This document shows, one piece after another, positions 16,984 to 25,015 of a DNA stretch of 64,000 nucleotides. The notes under the pieces were generated by a model. It saw only the letters and a program-made list of their open reading frames with translations. It did no database searches and was not told where the DNA came from. The translations under genes were made by a program, and so were the position numbers. The stretch is taken from the NCBI GenBank assembly GCA_030681475.1, contig JAUXWT010000011.1, positions 156,172 through 220,171 on the forward strand. Reading direction: 5' to 3'. Origin of the DNA: Bacteroidales bacterium (lineage in GTDB: Bacteria > Bacteroidota > Bacteroidia > Bacteroidales > FEN-979). Every line of letters starts with the position of its first letter. Position 1 is the first letter of the stretch.

Positions 16984-17602
16984 TTTGCCGTATAGTTAAT
17001 AAGCACTACGTCCCACGTCTGACGTTCCACATAATTCTCAGCCCGTAAAATTACAACTTTTGTCTATTCCTGTTTAATACTGGGAAATAAACCACAAAGC
17101 CGCTAAAGGAAATCACGAAGGCGCACGAAAAAGTTCGACAGGAACATCATCTCCTTTGTTCGACTTTGTATGTACTTAGTGCGACTTTGTGGTTAAATAT
17201 TGTTTGTTGACTATCATTCTGCACGTCTTAATTATTACCTCCATCCATAATCATTAATGTGATAAAATCTGGTATAATTGTGATCAACCAATAAAACTTA
17301 TTTATTACATTTTGGAATTGAGAAATATTGTAACTTTATCCCATCAAGCCCCATCTGATTTGATTTAAAAAATCTCACCATGGTTCCCCGTAAAAGGAAA
17401 CTACACCGGATTCGCAGAGATGACCGGAAGTACAACAGAGAAAAGTGTAATGACCACCGGGGTTTATTCCTGAATTGCAAGAGATAATTGCAATCTTCAG
17501 GAGGGTAAGGTGGAAATAAACGGAAGGATGGGATATGGTTATTGACAAGTTGTTGGCTATTAGAATAGAACTCTTATTTCAAAGAATTAATTAACGTACA
17601 AT
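16984..17602. other. Long intergenic region, mostly without genes
   Basis: About 620 bp between divergent thiL and the NAD(P)-binding gene. It holds one 105-bp inverted-repeat element. The part from about 17220 onward is AT-rich. One short basic open frame (about 35 codons, starting near 17379) and a competing frame with protein-like composition (GNYTGFAEMTGSTTEKSV) can be read there, which suggests decayed coding sequence, but no family is recognised. Confidence 0.5.
17090..17194. repeat. 105-bp element with 10-bp inverted ends
   Basis: The ends AACCACAAAG (17090-17099) and CTTTGTGGTT (17185-17194) are perfect inverted repeats. Inside are CACGAAG and CACGAAA units on the left and TTCGACTTTGT and TGCGACTTTGT units on the right. 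The same CACGAAG unit flanks the GxxExxY gene at 52.3-52.7 kb, so this may be an empty or solo version of that type of element. Confidence 0.7.
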
Positions 17603-18337
17603 ATGACAACATTAGTAGTTGGCGCAAGTGGAGCAACCGGAAAACATTTAGTGGATCAACTGCTAAATTTCAAGCACAAAGTAAAGGTGATTGTTCGTTC
17701 ACCTGAAAAATTACCCGAATCATGGAAAACCAACGACCAACTGTCCATCATCCAAGCTAGCGTATCAGATATAACTGAAGATGAAATGGCCGAATACATC
17801 CAGGGTTGTAATGCAGTTGCTTCTTGTTTAGGCCATAATATGAATTGGAATGGGTTATATGGAAAACCTCGAAAACTAGTTACAGACTCTGTCAGCCTCC
17901 TCTGTAATGCAATTAAAAAGAATGCGCCTGATAGGCCAATGAAATTTGTATTGATGAACACTACTGGCAACCGTAACAGAGACTTAAATGAACCCATTTC
18001 GATTGGCCAAAGATTAGTAATAGCATTACTTAGATTATTATTACCTCCACATGTAGATAATGAAAAGGCTGCTGATCATTTACGGACTAAGGTAGGTCAA
18101 AATAATAATTTCATTGAGTGGGTAGCTGTTCGTCCAGATGGTTTAGTAAACGAAGACAAGGTCACCGAATACGAGGTTTATCCCTCACCAACAAGAAGTG
18201 CGATTTTTGATGCCGGAACTGTAAGCCGAATTAATGTTGGTCATTTTATGGCTGAATTAATTACAGAAAATGACTTATGGAATAGGTGGAAAGGACAAAT
18301 GCCCGTAATTTATAAGACTGCCCAGAAGAATAGTTAA
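17603..18337 (+). CDS. NAD(P)-binding atypical short-chain dehydrogenase
   Basis: A 244-residue cytoplasmic protein of the NAD(P)H-binding, NmrA-like/atypical SDR group. The N-terminal Rossmann loop is VVGASGATGKHLVDQL (GxxGxxG), followed by VKVIVRSPEKLP. A conserved asparagine-rich segment LMNTTGNRNRD follows the central strand. No classical YxxxK catalytic pair is evident, as is usual for sensor-like members. The substrate is unknown. Codon use and GC content look lower than in neighbouring genes, and it follows a long gene-poor region, so recent acquisition is possible. Confidence 0.82.
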   Translation: MTTLVVGASGATGKHLVDQLLNFKHKVKVIVRSPEKLPESWKTNDQLSIIQASVSDITEDEMAEYIQGCNAVASCLGHNMNWNGLYGKPRKLVTDSVSLLCNAIKKNAPDRPMKFVLMNTTGNRNRDLNEPISIGQRLVIALLRLLLPPHVDNEKAADHLRTKVGQNNNFIEWVAVRPDGLVNEDKVTEYEVYPSPTRSAIFDAGTVSRINVGHFMAELITENDLWNRWKGQMPVIYKTAQKNS

Positions 18338-18435
18338 TAGTAAAATAAACAGCCTACAATAAATATGACTTCGCGTGACACGTTGTGCCCGGCATGAAGT
18401 CCACGCTGAATAAAATCACCATGGTGCAGGGTCAC

Positions 18436-18798
18436 TTACCGCCGGATGACCAGTTTTTGGGTTGAGATTTTTGTATCTGATTCAGCTTTGACCATGTATA
18501 TCCCGGCAGGCAAATCCACCGTATTCACATTGACCATACCTGAACTCCCCAAAACATTGTTTTTAACATACACTGTGGCTCCTGTCAGGTCAAGGACGGA
18601 TAATTTAACCGTACCATCATTTTTCAGATTGTCAAGATCAATTGAGGTGTTTTCATGCGCTGGGTTAGGATAAACCCTGATGGAGGTATTCGACTTCCCA
18701 TTTTCTCTCACACTGAATACTTGCGATGTGAGGTTAATCCAGTTTTGTCTGATCGTGTTGGAGTCAAGCTTTAGATCGAAAAAAAAACAACAAAACAT
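18436..18798 (-). pseudogene. Truncated T9SS-sorted protein, C-terminal end
   Basis: A 120-codon frame. Residues about 40-120 are a complete type A T9SS sorting domain (RVYPNPAHENTSIDL...LPAGIYMVKAESDTKISTQKLVIRR). The first 38 residues have no signal peptide or recognisable domain, so the passenger and secretion signal are missing. It is most likely the 3' end of a gene lost by deletion. The divergent FISUMP gene begins 42 bp away. Confidence 0.65.
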
Positions 18799-18813
18799 TT
18801 TATTGGATAGATG

Positions 18814-18821
18814 TATCTTTG
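18814..18821 (+). promoter_or_regulatory. -7 promoter box for FISUMP gene
   Basis: TATCTTTG matches TAnnTTTG, 18 bp before the chosen ATG. It covers an upstream in-frame TTG, which argues that the TTG is not the translation start. No clear -33 element. Confidence 0.45.
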
Positions 18822-18839
18822 AGAAATAAATTCAGATTC

Positions 18840-19760
18840 ATGAATCGGGCGATCCTCACATTGGCCGGACTGATTATTATAAGTAACCTCCAGGCACAAA
18901 CCGTGACCGACATTGACGGGAATGTATATCCCACGGTTAATATCGGCACACAGGTATGGATGGCTGAGAACCTGAAGACCACCAGGTTCAACGATGGCAC
19001 AAATATACCCATGGAGATGGACAGTACGGCATGGAATCATTTAAGCTATCCGGCCTATTGCTGGTATTCCAACGCTTCCGTATATAAGGACATTTTCGGC
19101 GCCCTGTACAATTGGTTAGCAGTGGGTGCCGGCAAACTGGCCCCAACAGGCTGGCATGTGGCAACTGATGCAGAATGGACCATTTTGACAAATCTTCTTG
19201 GCGGAGCAGGTTCTGCGGGAGGGAAACTGAAAACGGTCGGGACCATTGAAGTCGGGACCAGCTACTGGTATACCCCAAATACTGGCGCCACGAATGCAAG
19301 CGGTTTCTCCGGTCTTCCCGGTGGCGCCCGTGAATTTGACGGGAGTTACAACTACCTGTTCAGCTACGGTTTCTGGTGGACGGCAACAAATGACAACAGC
19401 GGTTTTGCCTATTACCGCAATCTGAGTTACAACTATGCAGATGTCCAGCGCGGATTATTAAATTATCAGGACGGACTTTCAGTGCGATGTGTGAAAGATC
19501 CACCATCAGGTATTGATATTAATAAAGATGCGCAATTGTTAAACCTATTTCCTAACCCTGCATTTGACCATATTATTATCGACATTACAACAAGTCAGAA
19601 GATCAATATTTCAATTTACAGCCTCACCGGAAAACTTTTGGTTCAACAAATGGTTGACGGAAGAAAGAATGAAATTGACGTCAGCGCTTTGTCAAAAGGA
19701 ATTTATATCATTCATGTTACCGGTACCGACTGGAAGGCGCAGCGTAAACTGATAAAGTAG
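18840..19760 (+). CDS. Secreted FISUMP-domain protein with T9SS sorting domain
   Basis: A 306-residue secreted protein. A signal peptide (about 1-20) precedes a FISUMP domain (Fibrobacter succinogenes major paralogous domain, about 22-225) with DIDGNVYPTVNIGTQVWMAENL, CWYSN, GALYNWLAV, PTGWHVATDAEW, GFSGLPGGAR and VRCVKD. The C-terminal 75 residues are a type A T9SS sorting domain (NLFPNPAFDHIIID...WKAQRKLIK). FISUMP domains are a lectin-like fold of unknown function found on the surface of many Bacteroidota. It is monocistronic; the DEAD-box gene follows 60 bp later. Confidence 0.88.
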   Translation: MNRAILTLAGLIIISNLQAQTVTDIDGNVYPTVNIGTQVWMAENLKTTRFNDGTNIPMEMDSTAWNHLSYPAYCWYSNASVYKDIFGALYNWLAVGAGKLAPTGWHVATDAEWTILTNLLGGAGSAGGKLKTVGTIEVGTSYWYTPNTGATNASGFSGLPGGAREFDGSYNYLFSYGFWWTATNDNSGFAYYRNLSYNYADVQRGLLNYQDGLSVRCVKDPPSGIDINKDAQLLNLFPNPAFDHIIIDITTSQKINISIYSLTGKLLVQQMVDGRKNEIDVSALSKGIYIIHVTGTDWKAQRKLIK

Positions 19761-19819
19761 TGATCCATGCTGTGCTTTGGATGAAAAATTCTGACAGCGT
19801 TTAACATAAAAAAAATTGG

Positions 19820-21130
19820 ATGATTCAGAAAATACTTGATAAATTAAAGATCACATCTTTGAACAGGATGCAACTTGCTGCCATAGAGGCTGCAAAAAAA
19901 TCAAATGACATTGTTTTGCTATCTCCCACAGGATCAGGAAAAACGCTGGGTTTTCTGTTGCCGGTTTTAAGTAGTTTAAATTCTGACAACAATGGAGTCC
20001 AGGTATTGGTATTGGTTCCGGCACGTGAACTGGCATTGCAGATTGAACAGGTGTTTAAGCAAATGAATACAGGTTTTAAGGTGAACTGTTTTTATGGCGG
20101 CCACTCAACTAAAACAGAAAAGAATAATCTGAAGCATCCGCCTGCAGTGCTTGTCGGGACTCCGGGCAGGATCGCCTATCATATCCATCATGATAATTTT
20201 GAAACAGAAAGCATTCACACGTTGGTACTGGATGAATTTGACAAGTCGTTGGAATTCGGTTTTAAGGAGGAAATGTCGTTCATTATTAAACAATTAAAGA
20301 AGGTTCGTAAACGCATTTTAACCTCCGCTACAAACATGGAGGAGATACCCTCCTTTACAGGCATAAAAAACCCCGTGGAACTTGATTTTTTAAACAGTCG
20401 TTCTCCGACAGCATCAACGCTAAAATTAAAATACCTGAGAGCAGAAGATAACGACAAGCTGCAGATCTTATTTGCATTGATATGCAAGCTGCAAAATCAA
20501 TCAACGTTGGTTTTTTGCAATCACAGAGAAGCTGTCGAACGCATTGGTATTCTTCTGGCGGAGAAGGGATTGGCACATGGCATTTTTCATGGTGGGATGG
20601 ACCAGGAGGAGCGGGAGCGTGCCGTGATAAAATTCAGAAACGGAAGTCATCGCCTGCTGATCACCACCGATCTTGCTTCACGTGGGCTTGACATACCCGA
20701 AATAGAGGCTGTGGTACATTATCAGTTGCCGGTTACGAAGGATGTTTTCACACACAGGAATGGCAGAACCGCACGAATGAATGCAGCCGGAACTTCTTAT
20801 TTATTGTTATCCGCTACGGACCATCTGCCGCCATTTTTAAATGAAACACCGGAGGTTGAATCATTGCCGGAAAAAAACATTTTGCCGGAAAGGGCACCCT
20901 GGCGTTCATTGTATATTGCAGCTGGTAAAAAGGAAAAGATAAACAAAATGGACATTGTTGGCATGCTACTGCAAAAGGGCAAGTTGGCAAAAGAGGAGTT
21001 GGGCCTGGTGGAAGTGTTGGATCATTCTTCTTACGCTGCCGTGTGCAGCAGTAAAATTGAAAAAGTATTGAAATTGATCAAAAACGAAAAGATCAAAAAC
21101 AGAAAAATCAGGATTCAAATCTCCGAATGA
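19820..21130 (+). CDS. DEAD-box RNA helicase, DbpA-like
   Basis: A 436-residue ATP-dependent RNA helicase. It shows the Q motif (SLNRMQLAAIEAA), motif I SPTGSGKT, Ia VPARELALQ, Ib VGTPGRI, motif II LDEFD, motif III SAT, motif V TTDLASRGLDI and motif VI HRNGRTARM. Motif II reads DEFD instead of DEAD, which keeps the catalytic D-E and final D. The last about 75 residues (WRSLYIAAGKKEKINKMDIVGMLL...) match the DbpA RNA-binding domain, which targets helix 92 of 23S rRNA. A role in large-subunit assembly is likely. The convergent mqnC lies 53 bp downstream. Confidence 0.9.
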   Translation: MIQKILDKLKITSLNRMQLAAIEAAKKSNDIVLLSPTGSGKTLGFLLPVLSSLNSDNNGVQVLVLVPARELALQIEQVFKQMNTGFKVNCFYGGHSTKTEKNNLKHPPAVLVGTPGRIAYHIHHDNFETESIHTLVLDEFDKSLEFGFKEEMSFIIKQLKKVRKRILTSATNMEEIPSFTGIKNPVELDFLNSRSPTASTLKLKYLRAEDNDKLQILFALICKLQNQSTLVFCNHREAVERIGILLAEKGLAHGIFHGGMDQEERERAVIKFRNGSHRLLITTDLASRGLDIPEIEAVVHYQLPVTKDVFTHRNGRTARMNAAGTSYLLLSATDHLPPFLNETPEVESLPEKNILPERAPWRSLYIAAGKKEKINKMDIVGMLLQKGKLAKEELGLVEVLDHSSYAAVCSSKIEKVLKLIKNEKIKNRKIRIQISE

Positions 21131-21183
21131 GTATTCTGAACTAATTGAATTTGAACAATATAAAGAATGTTTGATTTGGGGTA

Positions 21184-22278
21184 TCAATTGTACTGATGAA
21201 GGGTAAAATCCTGGTCTCTCAACTGTGGCTCAAACCCCGCATCCCTTATGGACTTCTGAATACCTTCGGCGTCGAGTTTATGGTTGGCGCCGGCCGCGCT
21301 TACTACATTTTCTTCGATCATGATGCTGCCAAAATCGTTGGCGCCTGCATGAAGACATAGTTGGGCCGTATCTTTCCCGACAGTCAGCCACGATGCCTGG
21401 ATGTTCAGAATGTTTGGCAACATGATCCTGCTGATAGCGATCATACGGATATACTCTGCAGGGGTAACGGTATTAAAAACTCCGGATTTTTCTTTCAGTA
21501 CTGTTTTATCATCCTGAAAAGGCCATGGTATGAAGGATAAAAATCCTTTATGTCCGGATGGTTTTTCCGATTGAACGGTCCGGAGGGCTACAAGATGTTC
21601 CATACGCTCTTCGATGGTTTCGATATGCCCGAACATCATCGTAGCTGAGGTGGTAAGGTCCAGTCTATGAGCCGCCCGCATGACATCAAGCCACTGCTGT
21701 TTCGTGCATTTCGCCGGTGAAAGTACCTTGCGTACCCTGTCGGAAAGAATCTCAGCCCCGGCGCCGGGCAAACTATCCAGTCCCGCCGCGGCCAATCGTT
21801 TTAACACGGTTTTATAGGTGAGTCTGCTCTTTTTTGCCAGCCAGGCGATCTCGGGTGGTCCGAGTGCATGCAGGCGGACATCGGGATAATGGCGTTTGAG
21901 GTCGGAAAACAGGTTTTCATAAAAATCCAGGCTCAGCTTAGGGTGCAAACCTCCCTGAAGCAACAGTTGATTACCTCCAAGGCGTTTCATCTCCTCGATC
22001 TTGTTGCAATATTCAGGGATTGTGGTTACATAAGTATCCGGGCTGTCATTCTTCCTGTAAAAGTTGCAAAATTTACATCCGGAAATACAGACATTGGTAA
22101 TATTAACATTGCGATCAATGATCCAGGTCACTTTTCCTTCAGGGTGCAGTTTTTTCCGCAGATCATTGCCAATCAGCATCAGATCTGCTAACGGGAGGGT
22201 TTCAAAGAGGAATTTCCCTTCATCGACATTCAGAAATTCTAAATTAAAGGCTTTATTTATAAGGGGTTCGGTTTTCAT
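21184..22278 (-). CDS. mqnC: Cyclic dehypoxanthine futalosine synthase (radical SAM)
   Basis: A radical SAM enzyme of the futalosine route to menaquinone that cyclises dehypoxanthine futalosine. The 364-residue protein has the cluster motif CISGCKFCNF (C64, C68, C71) preceded by WIIDRNVNITNVC, a typical MqnC context. SATMMFGHIET and FLSFIPWPFQ are further conserved blocks of this branch, and LPGAGAEILSD is shared with MqnE. MqnE has a different cluster context, so MqnC is preferred. No other mqn gene is in the window. The organism therefore makes menaquinone by the futalosine pathway. Confidence 0.92.
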   Translation of the reverse strand: MKTEPLINKAFNLEFLNVDEGKFLFETLPLADLMLIGNDLRKKLHPEGKVTWIIDRNVNITNVCISGCKFCNFYRKNDSPDTYVTTIPEYCNKIEEMKRLGGNQLLLQGGLHPKLSLDFYENLFSDLKRHYPDVRLHALGPPEIAWLAKKSRLTYKTVLKRLAAAGLDSLPGAGAEILSDRVRKVLSPAKCTKQQWLDVMRAAHRLDLTTSATMMFGHIETIEERMEHLVALRTVQSEKPSGHKGFLSFIPWPFQDDKTVLKEKSGVFNTVTPAEYIRMIAISRIMLPNILNIQASWLTVGKDTAQLCLHAGANDFGSIMIEENVVSAAGANHKLDAEGIQKSIRDAGFEPQLRDQDFTLHQYN

Positions 22279-22328
22279 AGGTAACAGATGTCATTCAGAA
22301 TATAACCATTCCGGTCACTAAATTTTGT

Positions 22329-22336
22329 TAAATTTG
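22329..22336 (+). promoter_or_regulatory. -7 promoter box for leucyl aminopeptidase gene
   Basis: TAAATTTG fits TAnnTTTG, 33 bp before the ATG. The -33 element is not clear. Confidence 0.45.
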
Positions 22337-22369
22337 TACACATAATCCGGTTCAAAATTACTTAAAATC

Positions 22370-23887
22370 ATGATTCCTTCCATTACACTTACCAACAAAG
22401 AGCAGGAGCTCGGGCACCTGGTCGTTATCATTTCTGACTTCTCACAGTTGCCGGCAGGAATATTCAAGGCAGTAGAAAAAAAGTACCTCAGGGAACAGGT
22501 CGAATCCCTTAAACAGGAGGTGGTATCCTTTAACCGGTTCAGCTACTGGGTATTCGTGTATTTTATCAAGGATGAAAAGGACTGGTCGAAACGGCTGGAA
22601 GCTTCACGTAAGGCCGGGGATAAAACAGCCGGTTTGTTGAATGGCCAAAAAGCCACAAGGGTAGCGCTATTTGATGCTGCCGGGGAAGGTGATGTTGTGC
22701 TTGGATTTGCCGAAGGAATGGCCCTCGGATCATACCAGTTCCTGAAATATAAAAAAGAGAAGGAGAACGAAAACACCCTGCAGGAAATCGAGATCTATTC
22801 TGAGGCCGTAGATGAAACCGGTAACGAACTCCCCGATCTTAGCCTCCCGTCACGAGTCACGCGTCACGCGTCACCTGTCACCCGTCACCCGTCACGTGTC
22901 ACGCAACTGAACATCCTCCTCGAAGCCGTTGCCCTTTGCCGCGACCTCATCAACGAACCCAATTCCCATCTGACAGCCACAGTTTTTTCAAAAATGGTGG
23001 TAACGAAGGCCAAAGAAACAGGCGCCACAGTGGAGGTACTGAACAAGCAGCGCATTTCAGCCCTGAAAATGGGTGGCCTGCTTGGCGTAAACCAGGGAAG
23101 CAGTGAGCCGCCGACATTTACGGTAATGGAATGGAATCCGCCCGATGCAAAAAACAAAAAACCAATTGTGTTTGTCGGGAAAGGTGTCATGTACGATACC
23201 GGTGGCATGAACCTCAAACCGGGCGATTCGATGCTGAACATGAAAGACGACATGTCGGGAGCTGCTGCGGTGGCCGCGACAGTTTACGCCATCGCAAAGG
23301 CAAGTCTGCCGGTTTATGTGGTAGGCCTCATGCCGGCCACCGATAACCGCCCTGGGGCAAAAGCGCTGGTACCGGGCGACATCATCACCATGCACAACGG
23401 CATGACTGTTGAGGTGCTGAATACAGATGCCGAAGGTCGGCTCATCCTGGCAGATGCCCTGAGTTATGCCAAAAAATACGATCCGGCGCTGGTTATCGAC
23501 CTGGCCACCCTTACCGGGGCTGCAGTTCGCGCCATTGGAAAGTTCGGGGCCGTTGCCATGCAGTCGAAGGCGGTGGAAGAACTTGAAAGACTCAAGATTT
23601 CCGGATACGAAGTTTATGAGCGGCTGGTTGAGTTCCCCATGTGGGACGAATATGGAGAGCAGATGAAATCGGATCTTGCCGACCTGAAAAACCTGGGTCC
23701 CGCGGAGGCAGGCATGATCACCGCAGGTAAATTCCTAGAAAAATTCACCGACTATCCCTATATTCACCTGGACATTGCCGGGCCTGCATTCATTGACAAA
23801 CGCGATTCCTACCGCGGGCAGGGCGGCACCGGGTTCGGCGTGCGGTTGTTGTTTGATTTTGTGGAAAAACGCGGTGCGTCCCGGTAA
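22370..23887 (+). CDS. pepA: M17 leucyl aminopeptidase with repeat-encoded linker
   Basis: A two-zinc aminopeptidase of 505 residues, removing N-terminal amino acids from peptides in the cytoplasm. The N-terminal macro-like domain spans about 1-150. The catalytic domain (about 180-505) carries KGVMYDTGGMNLKP, DMSGAAAV, and NTDAEGRLILADAL, the M17 signature. Between them, residues about 160-180 (SRVTRHASPVTRHPSRVT) are encoded by a 7-bp tandem array that has no counterpart in normal family members. The insertion keeps the frame and sits in the interdomain linker, so activity is probably retained. pdxA follows 48 bp downstream. Confidence 0.93.
   Translation: MIPSITLTNKEQELGHLVVIISDFSQLPAGIFKAVEKKYLREQVESLKQEVVSFNRFSYWVFVYFIKDEKDWSKRLEASRKAGDKTAGLLNGQKATRVALFDAAGEGDVVLGFAEGMALGSYQFLKYKKEKENENTLQEIEIYSEAVDETGNELPDLSLPSRVTRHASPVTRHPSRVTQLNILLEAVALCRDLINEPNSHLTATVFSKMVVTKAKETGATVEVLNKQRISALKMGGLLGVNQGSSEPPTFTVMEWNPPDAKNKKPIVFVGKGVMYDTGGMNLKPGDSMLNMKDDMSGAAAVAATVYAIAKASLPVYVVGLMPATDNRPGAKALVPGDIITMHNGMTVEVLNTDAEGRLILADALSYAKKYDPALVIDLATLTGAAVRAIGKFGAVAMQSKAVEELERLKISGYEVYERLVEFPMWDEYGEQMKSDLADLKNLGPAEAGMITAGKFLEKFTDYPYIHLDIAGPAFIDKRDSYRGQGGTGFGVRLLFDFVEKRGASR
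22848..22905. repeat. In-frame 7-bp array (GTCACGC family) in aminopeptidase gene
   Basis: About eight copies of a CGTCACN/GTCACGC-type heptamer. Since 7 bp x 3 = 21 bp, the translation repeats every seven residues (SRVTRHA/SPVTRHP). The same family recurs in the murF-alr gene 3-4.5 kb away. Confidence 0.9.
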
Positions 23888-23911
23888 TGGCGTAATTACC
23901 CGGAATATTGT

Positions 23912-23919
23912 TAATTTTG
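23912..23919 (+). promoter_or_regulatory. Possible -7 promoter box for pdxA
   Basis: TAATTTTG fits TAnnTTTG, 16 bp before the pdxA ATG, in the 48-bp gap after the aminopeptidase gene. No -33 element is evident. Confidence 0.4.
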
Positions 23920-23935
23920 CAAAAAACCAGCATAG

Positions 23936-25015
23936 ATGGAACAACCGGCAGAAAAGGAAAAACGTGTCCGCATCGGGATCACCCATGGCGACATGAATGG
24001 TGTCAGTTATGAGATCATCATAAAAACCCTGCTGGATCAGCGGTTGATGGAAATGTTCAGCATTGTGGTATATGGATCTTCGAAGGTTGCATCCTATCAC
24101 CGGAAAGTTTTGAACATTAACGAATTTAACTTCAACCTTATCAAAAAGGCCGATCAGGCTCACCCGCGCAGGCCGAATATCGTCAACATCCATGATGAAG
24201 ATGTTAAGATTGATCTGGGACAGTCAACAACTATCGCGGGGGAATTGGCGCTGTTGTCGCTCGAAGCCGCCTCCGAAGATCTGCAGAAAAACCATATAGA
24301 TGTGGTCGTTACCGCCCCTATAAATAAAAAGAATATTCAATCCCCCGGATTTATCTTTCCGGGGCATACAGAATATTTCGCCAGGAAGTTCGAAACTGAA
24401 GACTACCTCATGCTGATGATCAACAATGTTTTACGCATTGGCGTGGTAACCGGTCATATTCCTTTGAGCAATGTCAAGGAGGCATTAACCATTGATTTGA
24501 TCCTGAGCAAGATCAAGGTGCTGAACCATTCGCTGATGCGTGATTTTGGCATTGTGAAACCACGCATCGCCCTGCTGGCATTGAATCCGCATGCAGGTGA
24601 TGACGGATTGATCGGGAATGAAGATAAAACGGTTGTCTTGCCTGCTATTGAAAAAGCGTATGATCAGAATATCCTGGCTTTCGGACCCTACCCGGCTGAT
24701 GGATTTTTCGGCGCGTCGAGCTTTAAAAACTTTGATGGTATCCTGGCCATGTACCACGACCAGGGAATGATCCCGTTTAAATTGATGTCGTTCGACGAAG
24801 GTGTGAATTTCACTGCCGGGCTGCCCATCATCCGTACATCTCCCGCCCATGGAACCGCCTACGACCTTGCCGGAAAGAACGAAGCATCCCCCGAAGCATT
24901 TCGCAATGCCTTATATCTGGCAGGAGATATCTTCATGCACCGGCTGGAGTATGATGAACTTCATGCAAATCAGTTGAAGAGTACTGGCGCTAAACCCGAA
25001 AACAACCGTTCATGA
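23936..25015 (+). CDS. pdxA: 4-hydroxythreonine-4-phosphate dehydrogenase
   Basis: PdxA oxidises 4-phosphohydroxy-L-threonine in DXP-dependent pyridoxal phosphate synthesis. The 359-residue protein shows VVVTAPINKKNIQ, FPGHTEYFA, NPHAGDDGLIGNED and MYHDQGMIPFKL, which include the metal-binding histidines. The N-terminal block reads THGDMNGVSYEII in place of the more common GDPxGIGPE, a variation I have seen in Bacteroidota members. The start ATG is followed by a short charged tail (EQPAEKEKRVR). Its last codons overlap the start of murF-alr by 4 bp (ATGA), so the two are translationally coupled. PLP made by this route is the cofactor of the alanine racemase encoded next. Confidence 0.95.
   Translation: MEQPAEKEKRVRIGITHGDMNGVSYEIIIKTLLDQRLMEMFSIVVYGSSKVASYHRKVLNINEFNFNLIKKADQAHPRRPNIVNIHDEDVKIDLGQSTTIAGELALLSLEAASEDLQKNHIDVVVTAPINKKNIQSPGFIFPGHTEYFARKFETEDYLMLMINNVLRIGVVTGHIPLSNVKEALTIDLILSKIKVLNHSLMRDFGIVKPRIALLALNPHAGDDGLIGNEDKTVVLPAIEKAYDQNILAFGPYPADGFFGASSFKNFDGILAMYHDQGMIPFKLMSFDEGVNFTAGLPIIRTSPAHGTAYDLAGKNEASPEAFRNALYLAGDIFMHRLEYDELHANQLKSTGAKPENNRS

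Noticed and set aside
17379..17486. Small basic protein gene of about 35 codons
   Set aside because: No supporting start signal, and another frame over the same bases looks more protein-like. It is probably decayed DNA.
19820..21130. Inactive helicase because motif II is DEFD
   Set aside because: The acidic residues needed for ATP and metal binding are kept and all other motifs are intact.
21184..22278. Assignment as aminofutalosine synthase MqnE
   Set aside because: The context of the CxxxCxxC motif and the FIPWPFQ block fit MqnC better.
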